NCBI GenBank assembly: GCA_041494445.1
Contig: JBGQAU010000012.1
Location: 1 to 47,012 of the forward strand
Reading direction: 5' to 3'
From: JAIQFR01 sp041494445
GTDB taxonomy: Bacteria; Acidobacteriota; Polarisedimenticolia; Polarisedimenticolales; JAIQFR01
Length of the DNA stretch: 47,012 nt
The notes under the pieces were generated by a model. It had not been told where the DNA came from. It did no database searches and was given only the letters and a program-made list of their open reading frames with translations. Both the position numbers and the translations under genes were made by a program. Below, piece after piece: positions 26,487-34,134 of the stretch; position 1 is the stretch's first letter; the number at the start of each line of letters is the position of its first letter.

Positions 26487-26644
26487 TACTACCCTCCCCA
26501 AGCTAGCGGTAGGTGGGACAAATGTGCTATCTCATCTTTCAAGTACGGTCTTCGCGGGGCCGCGTCAAGACCGCCGTTCAAATTCTTTTTTTTGGATTTC
26601 ATGAGTTCCGACGTGATCGTTATGCCCCGGAGCACTGCAGCAAA

Positions 26645-26672
26645 TTTGTGGCACTGCCCGCGCGCGTACAAT
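26645..26672 (+). promoter_or_regulatory. Candidate housekeeping promoter
   Basis: A -10-like TACAAT at 26667-26672 with a weak -35-like TTTGTG at 26645-26650 (16-base spacer). It stands in the intergenic region before the small gene that starts at 26697, with AAGGAGG in between. The -10 match is good and the -35 match is poor. Confidence 0.4.
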
Positions 26673-26696
26673 CCCCACGAACGCAAGGAGGGCGCG

Positions 26697-26975
26697 ATGG
26701 GACTGATCAACTGGATCTTCGACTTCTACCAGCAGTACCGGATCGACCAGCTCCAGAAGGAAACCTCCCAGACAGCCGCGTCGATTCGCACCTCGGGCGG
26801 CGACGTCGACGCGGGGAGGCTCGAGCGGGCCCTCGGAGAGCTGGCGCTCGCGGTGAAGACCGTCCAGCGCGTGATGGTGGAGAAGGGCGTCTGCACCCCC
26901 GAGGAGTTCCGCGCCAGGCTGCGCCAGATCGACCTCGAGGACGGCCAGGCGGATGGGCGCGCGCCGATCCCGTGA
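26697..26975 (+). CDS. Small soluble hypothetical protein
   Basis: This encodes 92 residues starting MGLINWIFDFYQQYRIDQLQ, with an excellent ribosome site (AAGGAGG) six bases before the ATG. A longer frame from 26592 is open but has no ribosome site, so the shorter form is preferred. The first 25 residues form an amphipathic helix rich in aromatic residues, and the rest (residues 35-85) is predicted as helices with a coiled-coil flavour (LERALGELALAVKTVQRVMV, then TPEEFRARLRQIDLEDG). I do not recognise the family. It is divergently oriented from the protease pair and separated from it by about 210 bases that hold a hairpin (26546-26573) and a promoter candidate. Confidence 0.7.
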   Translation: MGLINWIFDFYQQYRIDQLQKETSQTAASIRTSGGDVDAGRLERALGELALAVKTVQRVMVEKGVCTPEEFRARLRQIDLEDGQADGRAPIP

Positions 26976-27107
26976 CCCCGAGGCCGGAAGCCGGCCGGGC
27001 CCGTCTCCTTGGCCTCTCCCCGCGAGTTGCGGTAACCTGGGGGCTCCGGGCATCGAATCGCGGCCCGGCGCCGAGGGGTCGCACGCGCCGCGCACGGAGC
27101 CGACACC

Positions 27108-27440
27108 ATGAAAAAGCTCGCGTTGCTTCTGGTCGTCTTCGTCGCCGCATCCTCGCTGGCGCTCGCCGGCGAGATCTACGGCAAGATCCTCGACGGGACC
27201 GCCCCGGTCGGCGAGGGGGCCACGATCGAGGCCAAGTGCGGGAGCAAGGCCTATCCCGCGGTGAAGACCGACAAGTCCGGCTCGTACCACCTCGTCCTCG
27301 CCGAGACCGGCAAGTGCACGATGACCGTGAAGTTCAAGCAGCAGGCCGCGAGCCTCGAGATCGCGTCCTACGAGGACCCGGTCCAGTACGACCTCGTCCT
27401 CGAGACGAAGGACGGGAAGCTCGCGGCGCGCCGCAAGTAG
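27108..27440 (+). CDS. Small exported carboxypeptidase-regulatory-like domain protein
   Basis: This encodes 110 residues: a signal peptide of about 20 residues (MKKLALLLVVFVAASSLALA) followed by one beta-sandwich module. The pattern GEIYGKILDGTAPVGEGATI ... AVKTDKSGSYHLVL ... GKCTMTV matches the carboxypeptidase-regulatory-like fold, the same building block seen many times in the 992-5203 protein. Two cysteines (KCGSK and KCTMT) may form a disulfide in the periplasm. A lysine- and arginine-rich tail ends the protein. It is first of three closely spaced plus-strand genes (gaps of 19 and 28 bases), probably an operon. The role is unknown. Confidence 0.8.
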   Translation: MKKLALLLVVFVAASSLALAGEIYGKILDGTAPVGEGATIEAKCGSKAYPAVKTDKSGSYHLVLAETGKCTMTVKFKQQAASLEIASYEDPVQYDLVLETKDGKLAARRK

Positions 27441-27459
27441 GATCGCCGGACACCCTCCC

Positions 27460-28353
27460 ATGACCGCGGGACCCAAGGACTTCTGGGACAAGGTGGCGAT
27501 CGTCGTCCAGCCCCTCGGCGGGCTGCTCATCGGGGTCGCCGTCGCCGGCGTGGGCTTCATGGGCTCCGAGACCTTGAACCGCCGCCAGGCCCTCGACACC
27601 AACGCGCGGCTCTACTCCGAGCTGATGAGCCGCCGGGAGGAATCGGAGAGCAGCCTCCGCAAGGACATGTTCGTGTCCATCATCCAGAACTTCCTGCAGC
27701 CGAAGGAAGGGGACGTGGATACGAAGGTGCTCAACCTGGAGCTGCTCGCCTACAACTTCCACGAGTCGCTGAACCTGAAGCCGCTCTTCCTCGATCTCTC
27801 GCGGCGCCTCGGGAGTTTCCCCGAGGCGGAGCGCAAGCAGTACCTCGACCGCGTCAACCGCGTCGCGAAGGAGATCACCCAGAAGCAGGTGTTCGCCCTC
27901 GAAGGCCACGGCAAGTGCTTCCGGCGCTCCGTGGACCTGGACGCGGTACGGAGCACCCCCGGCGGCATCCTCCTGGACGGCGAGCGCGTGCAGATCGGCG
28001 GGAAGGCCTGCGACGTGAGCCTCCGCGCGCTGAAGTCGGACCCGGGACAGCAGCAGGTCACCGTGCGGCTCGAGGTGAAGGCGCCGGCGAACGCGCCGGA
28101 CCAGGCCGACACACGGGCCACCTTCGACGTCGGCTGGTTTGACTTCCCGATGATCGACAACACGCGGCTCGCGGACGGGGTCCGCTGCGCGGTCACGCTC
28201 AGCGCCTTCTCTCCGTCGAACGCCGACCTGACCACCGTCTGCTTCCCCGGCGAGTACGCGAGCCTCAAGGACCGCCCGTACTACGACGAGGTGATCCAGA
28301 AGCTCCAGGAGAGCGCGCGGGAGGAGCAGAACGAAAAAGCGGGCAAGCGCTGA
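27460..28353 (+). CDS. Membrane-anchored hypothetical protein
   Basis: This encodes 297 residues. One membrane helix (about residues 13-34, IVVQPLGGLLIGVAVAGVGFMG) anchors a large soluble part. A helical stretch with charged residues (RRQALDTNARLYSELMSRRE) follows the helix. The second half is beta-rich, contains cysteines (CFRR, KACDVS, RCAVT, TVCFP) and ends in a charged helix. No family motif was recognised and there is no clear ribosome site before the ATG. Its position between a small exported beta-domain protein and a putative lipoprotein suggests a shared envelope function. This is positional inference only. Confidence 0.75.
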   Translation: MTAGPKDFWDKVAIVVQPLGGLLIGVAVAGVGFMGSETLNRRQALDTNARLYSELMSRREESESSLRKDMFVSIIQNFLQPKEGDVDTKVLNLELLAYNFHESLNLKPLFLDLSRRLGSFPEAERKQYLDRVNRVAKEITQKQVFALEGHGKCFRRSVDLDAVRSTPGGILLDGERVQIGGKACDVSLRALKSDPGQQQVTVRLEVKAPANAPDQADTRATFDVGWFDFPMIDNTRLADGVRCAVTLSAFSPSNADLTTVCFPGEYASLKDRPYYDEVIQKLQESAREEQNEKAGKR

Positions 28354-28381
28354 CCTCCCACGCTTCGAGGGCGACGACGGC

Positions 28382-29731
28382 ATGACCCGCGGGCCGAAAA
28401 GGACGGCGTGCCGGCGCCGCGTGCGGGCGCTCCTGGTGGTTGCCCTCGCTGCGCTCGCGACCGCGTGTCGCCCCGACATCGTCGTCCGCGTCTGGACCCG
28501 CATCTACGAGGACGCGAGCGTCTCGCGGCGTCTCGAGGTTTCCGGACGGCGCGCCGACGAGACGAAGCCTGCGAAGAAGGACTGGCTCGAGGAGGAAGCC
28601 GGGATCCACCTCGCCCGTCCCGAGGCCTGGGCCCGGCACGACGCGGACACGGGACGCCTCTCGGCCGAGGGCACCTTCCCGGCCGCTGCCGACGTCCCGC
28701 CCTCCCTGGCGTTCGAGACCGATGCGGGTCTGGTGCCGGACACGGCGACGCCGGCCGTCACGGTCGAAAACCTGGTGGTCCTCAAGCACTGGGTGTACAC
28801 CGAGACTTACGCCGACCCCTTCGGCGCTTCCGCGATCTCGTCCGCGCTCGACCACCTGCTCGGCATGGCCGCGGAGGCTCTCCGCGACGAGCTGCGGCGC
28901 CAGCTCGGCGACCGGGTCGACACGGCGCCCGCCGAAAGGTTCGTGAAGACCGAGGTGCGCTCGCTGGCGGGCGAGCTTTTCGACGCGCGAAGCAGGAACC
29001 CGGGCGATGCCCGCGCCGCGGCGCGGGAGTCCGCCTGGGCCGCGGTCCTGGCGCGGCACGGCATCGCCGCGTCGCCGGCCGGGGAGAAGGGCTTCTGGAA
29101 GGCGCAGCAGGCCGGCCTGATCGACTGGTCGCGCCGCCGGCTCGCGGATGCGCTGTCTCGGCCGGACGCCCCGATGCTTCCCGCGGACTTGGCGTTCTGG
29201 CCCACGGGCGACGACTGGGAGAAACGCTCCGAAGAGACCGTGGAACGCGTTTTCGGATCCAGCGACGAGCTCCTCAAGTCGATCACGCCGTCGCTTCGCG
29301 CCCTGACCGGCTACTACGGCGACCTGGGATCGCCGCGCTACCGATTCGAGCCGGCGCTCGAGATGCCCGGCCGTCTCCTGGCCACGAACGGCACCGCCGG
29401 ACGGGAGGGCGTGGTCTGGTTCCTCCGCGACGAGGACCTCGGCGCCGCCGGGCGGACCCTCGAGGCGGAGTCGGTCACTCTCGACGACGAGAAGCTGCGA
29501 GTGCTTGGGGCGCGGCGCGAATTCGAGCCCGCGCAGCTCCTCCAGCTCACCGACATCCTCTCGCGCCGCGACCCCGACGGCGTGCTCCGCCGTGTCCTCA
29601 TGACCGCGGTGGAGAAGGGCCGGCTCTCGATCCTGAGGGAGAAAGATGCCGTCCCCTCCGAGCTCGAGCTGCTCGTGCGCGAGCTGGCCGACGTGCTGGA
29701 CCCCGCGGTGCCCCCGCCATCCGCCCGATAG
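28382..29731 (+). CDS. Putative lipoprotein, unrecognised
   Basis: This encodes 449 residues. The N-terminus (RRRVRALLVVALAALATAC) reads as a lipoprotein signal with cysteine at about residue 29; the lipobox ATAC is acceptable but not ideal. The mature protein begins with beta-strand-like sequence (DIVVRVWTRIYEDASVSRRL) resembling a domain that sums graded responses, then becomes largely helical and acidic (SALDHLLGMAAEALRDELRR). I know of no homologous family. It is third in the run of three genes starting at 27108. The intergenic stretch to the next gene (about 95 bases) shows no strong terminator. Confidence 0.75.
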   Translation: MTRGPKRTACRRRVRALLVVALAALATACRPDIVVRVWTRIYEDASVSRRLEVSGRRADETKPAKKDWLEEEAGIHLARPEAWARHDADTGRLSAEGTFPAAADVPPSLAFETDAGLVPDTATPAVTVENLVVLKHWVYTETYADPFGASAISSALDHLLGMAAEALRDELRRQLGDRVDTAPAERFVKTEVRSLAGELFDARSRNPGDARAAARESAWAAVLARHGIAASPAGEKGFWKAQQAGLIDWSRRRLADALSRPDAPMLPADLAFWPTGDDWEKRSEETVERVFGSSDELLKSITPSLRALTGYYGDLGSPRYRFEPALEMPGRLLATNGTAGREGVVWFLRDEDLGAAGRTLEAESVTLDDEKLRVLGARREFEPAQLLQLTDILSRRDPDGVLRRVLMTAVEKGRLSILREKDAVPSELELLVRELADVLDPAVPPPSAR

Positions 29732-29825
29732 CCGGGGTCCCCCCGGGCCGGGTTGACGCGCAGGCCCGCCTTGTGATCTTCTCGCATTCAATCCCCACAC
29801 GGCCGGTCTCGACGGAGGGCAGGTC

Positions 29826-31031
29826 ATGCGGCAGCGCGGCTTCGATACCAAGGCGATCCACGAGGGTCACGAGAACTTCCATCCCGACTCGGTGCTGGTC
29901 CCGATCTACCAGAGCGTCGCCTACCCTTACGAGGACGCGCGCGAGGCCGCGGAGATCTTCAGGGGCGAGAGACCGGGCTACACTTACGGCCGCTGGGACA
30001 ACCCGACCGTCGAGGTCTTCGAGAAGCGCATGGCCGCCCTCGAGGGGGCCGAGGCGGCGATCGCGGCCGCCTCCGGAATGGCCGCGATCTTCATGCTGAC
30101 CCACCACCTCGTGAAGGCCGGCGAGGAGATCGTCTCCTCCAACCGGGTCTACGGGGGCACCTTCGGCCTGTTCGACGTCGGCCTCCCGCGGATGGGTGCC
30201 AAGGTCAACTGGGTCACGACGCCCGAGTCCATCGACGCGTGGGCCGCGGCGATCACGCCGCGCACGCGGTTCCTGTTCGTGGAGAGCCCGAGCAATCCCG
30301 GGCTCTTCATCGGCGACATCCGCGCGCTCGCCGATCTGGCCCACTCCCACGGCATCCCCCTGGTCGTGGACAACACGATCTGCACTCCCGCCCTGCAGCG
30401 CCCCCTCGAGTTGGGCGCCGACATCGTCGTGCACTCCACGACGAAGTACATCTGCGGCAACGCGTCGGCCCTGGGAGGGATCATCATCGGGTCGAGGCAG
30501 CTGATCGAGGACGGGATCCGCAAGGGCCCGGTGCGCTACCTGGGCCCCTCGATGTCGCCGTTCAACGCCTGGCTCAACCTGCTCTCGCTCGAGCACCTGT
30601 CGCTGCGCATGGAGCGCCACTGCCGCAACGCGATGGCCCTCGCCCGGCGGCTCGAGCGGCACCCGCAGGTCGTCTCGGTCAACTACCCCGGGCTTCCGTC
30701 GAATCCGTACCACCGCCTGGTCGCTCCCCAGATGACGGGGTGCAGCTCGCTGATGTCCTTCGTGATCCGGGGCGACTACGACGACGCGGTCACCGTGATC
30801 GATGCCCTCGATCTCTGGACCCACGCGACGCACCTCGGTACCTGCAGGACGATCGTCACGCACCCCGCCTCGACCACTCACTCCGCGATGGGACCCGAGG
30901 AGCTGCGCAAGGCGGGCATACCGCCGACGCTGATCCGGGTGTCCGTCGGCATCGAGGACGAGGCCGACATCATCGAGGACATCGAGCAGGCACTGGCGAG
31001 GATCGGGGTCAAGACCGCCGGCCCGCGCTGA
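29826..31031 (+). CDS. Cys/Met metabolism PLP-dependent enzyme (trans-sulfuration family)
   Basis: This encodes 401 residues, the typical length. It is a fold-type I pyridoxal-phosphate enzyme of the cystathionine gamma-synthase / methionine gamma-lyase / O-acetylhomoserine sulfhydrylase family. The PLP lysine is Lys207 in HSTTKYICGN. Other landmarks are YGRWDNPTVEVFEKRMAALE, ASGMAAIFML, FVESPSNPG, VVDNTICTPALQRPL and THLGTCRTIVTHPASTTHS. The ATG follows GGAGGGCAGGTC at good spacing. The sequence alone does not separate synthase, lyase and sulfhydrylase activities; the GRWDNPT variant of the usual GRxGNPT is noteworthy and might reflect a shifted substrate. It stands alone on the plus strand between the unknown lipoprotein and the TPR membrane protein. 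Confidence 0.9.
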   Translation: MRQRGFDTKAIHEGHENFHPDSVLVPIYQSVAYPYEDAREAAEIFRGERPGYTYGRWDNPTVEVFEKRMAALEGAEAAIAAASGMAAIFMLTHHLVKAGEEIVSSNRVYGGTFGLFDVGLPRMGAKVNWVTTPESIDAWAAAITPRTRFLFVESPSNPGLFIGDIRALADLAHSHGIPLVVDNTICTPALQRPLELGADIVVHSTTKYICGNASALGGIIIGSRQLIEDGIRKGPVRYLGPSMSPFNAWLNLLSLEHLSLRMERHCRNAMALARRLERHPQVVSVNYPGLPSNPYHRLVAPQMTGCSSLMSFVIRGDYDDAVTVIDALDLWTHATHLGTCRTIVTHPASTTHSAMGPEELRKAGIPPTLIRVSVGIEDEADIIEDIEQALARIGVKTAGPR

Positions 31032-31132
31032 GCGTGCGCCCGTAAGGACCCTCGGCCGGGACGGAAGTTAGCCGGAACGCCCGCGGGGCCGGAGCGGTGC
31101 CTCGCGGTAAGCTCTTGCGCTATCCTCCCGGC

Positions 31133-33088
31133 ATGCAGCGAAGCGCTCGTGCCCGCGGCAGGATCCTGACCGTCGCCCTCCTCTCCGCCGTCACCCTCGC
31201 CGCATTCTGGCCGGTGCTCCACCACGACTTCAACGAGTGCGACGACACCCAGTACGTCACGCGGAACGGCCACGTGAAGGGAGGCTTCACCGCCGGGAGC
31301 CTGCGCTGGGCCTTCACGTCGTTCTATGCCTCCAACTGGCATCCCCTCACGTGGCTGTCGCACATGCTCGACTGGAGGCTGTTCGGGTCCGCGGCCGGCG
31401 GGCACCATTTCACCAGCCTGCTCCTCCACCTGCTGAACACGTGTCTCCTCTTCCTGATCCTCGATCGGACGACGGGAGCGACGGGGCGCAGCGCCGTCGT
31501 CGCCGCGCTCTTCGCCGTGCACCCGCTCCACGTGGAATCGGTGGCGTGGGTCGCCGAGCGGAAGGACGTTCTGAGCACCCTGTTCTGGATGCTGGCGACG
31601 CTGGCGTACGTCCGCCGCGCCCGCGCGCCCCGGCCCGTGGATCGATGGGCGGTCGCGATCCTGTTCGCGCTCGGTCTCGCCGCGAAGCCGATGCTCGTCA
31701 CGCTTCCCTTCGCGCTGCTTCTCCTGGACTACTGGCCGCTCGGCCGGTGGGGATGGGACGACTCGCGAAGGGCGCTCCCGCGGATTCCGCCCTCGCTCTT
31801 CCGGGAGAAGACTCCGCTCTTCCTCCTCTCGGCCGCGTCGTGCGCCGTCACCGTCGCGGCGCAGTACCGCGCCATCGCCTCCATCGAGCGCTACCCCGTC
31901 GCGGACCGCGTCGCGAACGCCCTCGTGTCGTACGTGGCCTACCTCGGCAAGACCCTCTGGCCCGCCGGTCTCGCGGTCTTCTACCCCCGCACCGAGCCGT
32001 TCGCGGCGTCGTGGAAGGTGGCCGCCGCGGCGCTGCTCCTCGCCCTCGCCACCGGGGCGGCATTCATGCTCCGGCGCACCCGGCCGTACGTGCTCTTCGG
32101 CTGGCTCTGGTACCTCGGAACGCTCGTGCCGGTCATCGGGCTCGTCCAGGTGGGAAGGCAGTCCATGGCGGACCGCTACACCTACGTTCCGCTGATCGGG
32201 ATCTTCGTGATCGCGGTCTGGGGCGCGGCCGATGGTCTTCGCGCGCTGGCGCGCTCCGGCGCGTCTCGCCGGGGGGAGCGGGCTCCGGCGGCCCGGGATT
32301 CCGCTTCCATGCTCCTTCCCGCCGCGATCGTGCTCTTGCCCCTGATGGTCGCCACCCGCGCCCAGCTGGGTCACTGGCGCGACGCGGTTACCTTGTTCGA
32401 GCGGGCCGTCGGTGTGGCGGACAGCGGCGTCGCCCGCACGAATCTGGGCGAAGCCCTGCTCAATCGGGAGCGGAACGCCGAGGCGGCGGAGCAGTTTCGG
32501 GCGGCGCTGCGCCTCGACCCGTCCCTGAGCGAGGCCCACAACAGCCTCGGGCTCATTCTCGAGGGGGAGGGCCGTCCGGACGAGGCCCTGCAGCACTACG
32601 AGGAAGCCGTCCGTCTCCGGCCGGGCTACGGGGTCGCGCACAGGAATCTCGGGCGGCTCCTCGGGAGCCTCGGCCGCTTCGACGACGCCGTCGCTCACGA
32701 CGAGCGGGCCGTCGAGATCGATCCGGGCGATGCGGAGGCGCACGCGAGCCTCGGCGTCGCGCTGGCCTCGAAGGGCCGCTTCGAGGAGGCCGCCTTGCAC
32801 TACGAGGCCTCCCTCCTGATCGACCCGCGCTCGCCCGAGGTCCACAACAACCTCGGGAGCGCGCTCTTCCGGCTGGGGCGCGGCGACGACGCGTTCCGGC
32901 ACTTCGCGGAGGCCGTCAGGCTGAGGCCCGGCTACGCCATCGCGCGATACAACCTGGCGACCGAGCTCTACGCGAGGGGCAGGCTCGCCGAGGCGTGGGA
33001 AGAGGTGCGGAGGGCGCGCGCGCTCGGTTTTTCTCCACCGCGACGCTTCATCGAGATGCTCGCCGCGAAGATGCCCGAGCCGGACTAG
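31133..33088 (+). CDS. TMTC-like membrane protein: GT-C-type helices plus C-terminal TPRs
   Basis: This encodes 651 residues from the ATG at 31133 (a GTG at 31097 is also in frame). Several transmembrane helices fill residues 10 to about 410. The first loop has a conserved acidic motif (NECDDTQYVTRN), then SFYASNWHPLTWLSHMLDW, HHFTSLLLHLLNTCLLFLIL, and AALFAVHPLHVESVAWVAER with KDVLS. This set is typical of TMTC/PMT-like GT-C mannosyltransferase-type proteins. From about residue 430 six or so TPR units follow (AHNSLGLILEGEGRPDEALQ, VHNNLGSALFRLGRGDDAFR). The likely role is lipid-linked sugar transfer to exported proteins; the donor and acceptor are unknown. A -10-like TATCCT (31121-31126) placed six bases before the ATG hints at a leaderless transcript. 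Confidence 0.85.
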   Translation: MQRSARARGRILTVALLSAVTLAAFWPVLHHDFNECDDTQYVTRNGHVKGGFTAGSLRWAFTSFYASNWHPLTWLSHMLDWRLFGSAAGGHHFTSLLLHLLNTCLLFLILDRTTGATGRSAVVAALFAVHPLHVESVAWVAERKDVLSTLFWMLATLAYVRRARAPRPVDRWAVAILFALGLAAKPMLVTLPFALLLLDYWPLGRWGWDDSRRALPRIPPSLFREKTPLFLLSAASCAVTVAAQYRAIASIERYPVADRVANALVSYVAYLGKTLWPAGLAVFYPRTEPFAASWKVAAAALLLALATGAAFMLRRTRPYVLFGWLWYLGTLVPVIGLVQVGRQSMADRYTYVPLIGIFVIAVWGAADGLRALARSGASRRGERAPAARDSASMLLPAAIVLLPLMVATRAQLGHWRDAVTLFERAVGVADSGVARTNLGEALLNRERNAEAAEQFRAALRLDPSLSEAHNSLGLILEGEGRPDEALQHYEEAVRLRPGYGVAHRNLGRLLGSLGRFDDAVAHDERAVEIDPGDAEAHASLGVALASKGRFEEAALHYEASLLIDPRSPEVHNNLGSALFRLGRGDDAFRHFAEAVRLRPGYAIARYNLATELYARGRLAEAWEEVRRARALGFSPPRRFIEMLAAKMPEPD

Positions 33089-33111
33089 GCAGGAGACCGC
33101 CGCCGAGACGC

Positions 33112-34005
33112 CTACCGGATCGTGACGAGCAGGGCCCCGGCCATCGCCATCGCGACGGCGAGGATCCGCCGCGGCGTCATGGGCTCCTTCAGGAAGATCG
33201 CGGCCAGCACGAAGATGAAGATCGTCGAGAGCTGGTTCAGCACCGCCGCCACCGACGCCAGGGTGTACTTGTAGCCGGCGAGCCAGGCGGTCATGCTCAC
33301 GTAGGCCCCGAGCACCGAGGCGGGAATGGCGACGGCCCAGACCCGGCTCGGACGGAAGATCGCCCGGGCGTCGCCCCGCCAGCGCGCCACGAGCATCAGG
33401 GGCAGGAGCCCCGCGACGCCGAAGGACATCCGCACCGTCGCGGCCCAGAGGACGGGAGCGGTCCCGAGGATCTCCTTGACCATGACGATGCCGCAGGCCG
33501 TGCAGAGCATGGCGACCGCGCCGAAGATCGTGCCGAGGACGACGTCCCGGCGGGTGCTCCCGGGCGCCGGACGGTCGGCGCTGCCCACGAGAATCGCGCT
33601 CACCACCAGTCCCGCCCCGATGAAGACCCGGGGTCCGATCCGCTCGCCGAGGAAGACGACCGACAGGCCGATCACGGCGGGGGAGTAGAGGGTGTCCACG
33701 ACGGCGACGAGTCCCGCGCCGAGTCTCTCGAGCGCCAGGAAGAACAGCGTGTCGGCGAGCGAGATGCCGAGCACTCCCGAGGCGGCCAGCAGCAGCCAGT
33801 CCGAGCGCGGGCGGTCGGGGACGAGTGGCGCGCCCAGCAGAAGCAGGGTGAGCACGAGAAGGACAACGGTCACCGTGTTCTTGAACAGGTTGAGGGCGAC
33901 CGCCGGGGTGCTCTCGCCGGTCTTCCGAAAGAGGATCACACCCACCGCCCAGGCCAGGGCGGCGGCCAGGGACAGGATCTCGCCCAGCAGGGGAACGCCC
34001 GTCAT
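33112..34005 (-). CDS. EamA/DMT-family transporter
   Basis: This encodes 297 residues, about ten transmembrane helices in two homologous halves (EamA repeats): residues about 5-140 and 155-297. Landmarks are LAAALAWAVGVILFRKTGES, SGVLGISLADTLFFLALERL, FLGERIGPRVFIGAGLV and FLKEPMTPRRILAVAMAMAG. Members of the drug/metabolite transporter superfamily export amino acids, nucleotides or drugs; the substrate cannot be read from the sequence. It is convergent with the TPR membrane protein gene (23-base gap) and divergent from the M14 carboxypeptidase gene. Confidence 0.93.
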   Translation of the reverse strand: MTGVPLLGEILSLAAALAWAVGVILFRKTGESTPAVALNLFKNTVTVVLLVLTLLLLGAPLVPDRPRSDWLLLAASGVLGISLADTLFFLALERLGAGLVAVVDTLYSPAVIGLSVVFLGERIGPRVFIGAGLVVSAILVGSADRPAPGSTRRDVVLGTIFGAVAMLCTACGIVMVKEILGTAPVLWAATVRMSFGVAGLLPLMLVARWRGDARAIFRPSRVWAVAIPASVLGAYVSMTAWLAGYKYTLASVAAVLNQLSTIFIFVLAAIFLKEPMTPRRILAVAMAMAGALLVTIR

Positions 34006-34134
34006 GGGTGGGCAGGTGTATCACACATCGGAGCCGATTCACCTTTCATCCCGGGGCCAACCGTCGTATATGGGTAGGACGGCTCATTCGGGCCCGTTCC
34101 CGGGCCGGGGGCGTAGCCGTGACGGGGGGGTGCC

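Noticed and set aside
26546..26593. Hairpin (CGGTCTT...AAGACCG) with a later T8 run as an intrinsic terminator
   Set aside because: The T-run begins 12 bases after the stem, and no plus-strand gene precedes it. It may be a leader structure, but there is too little to call.
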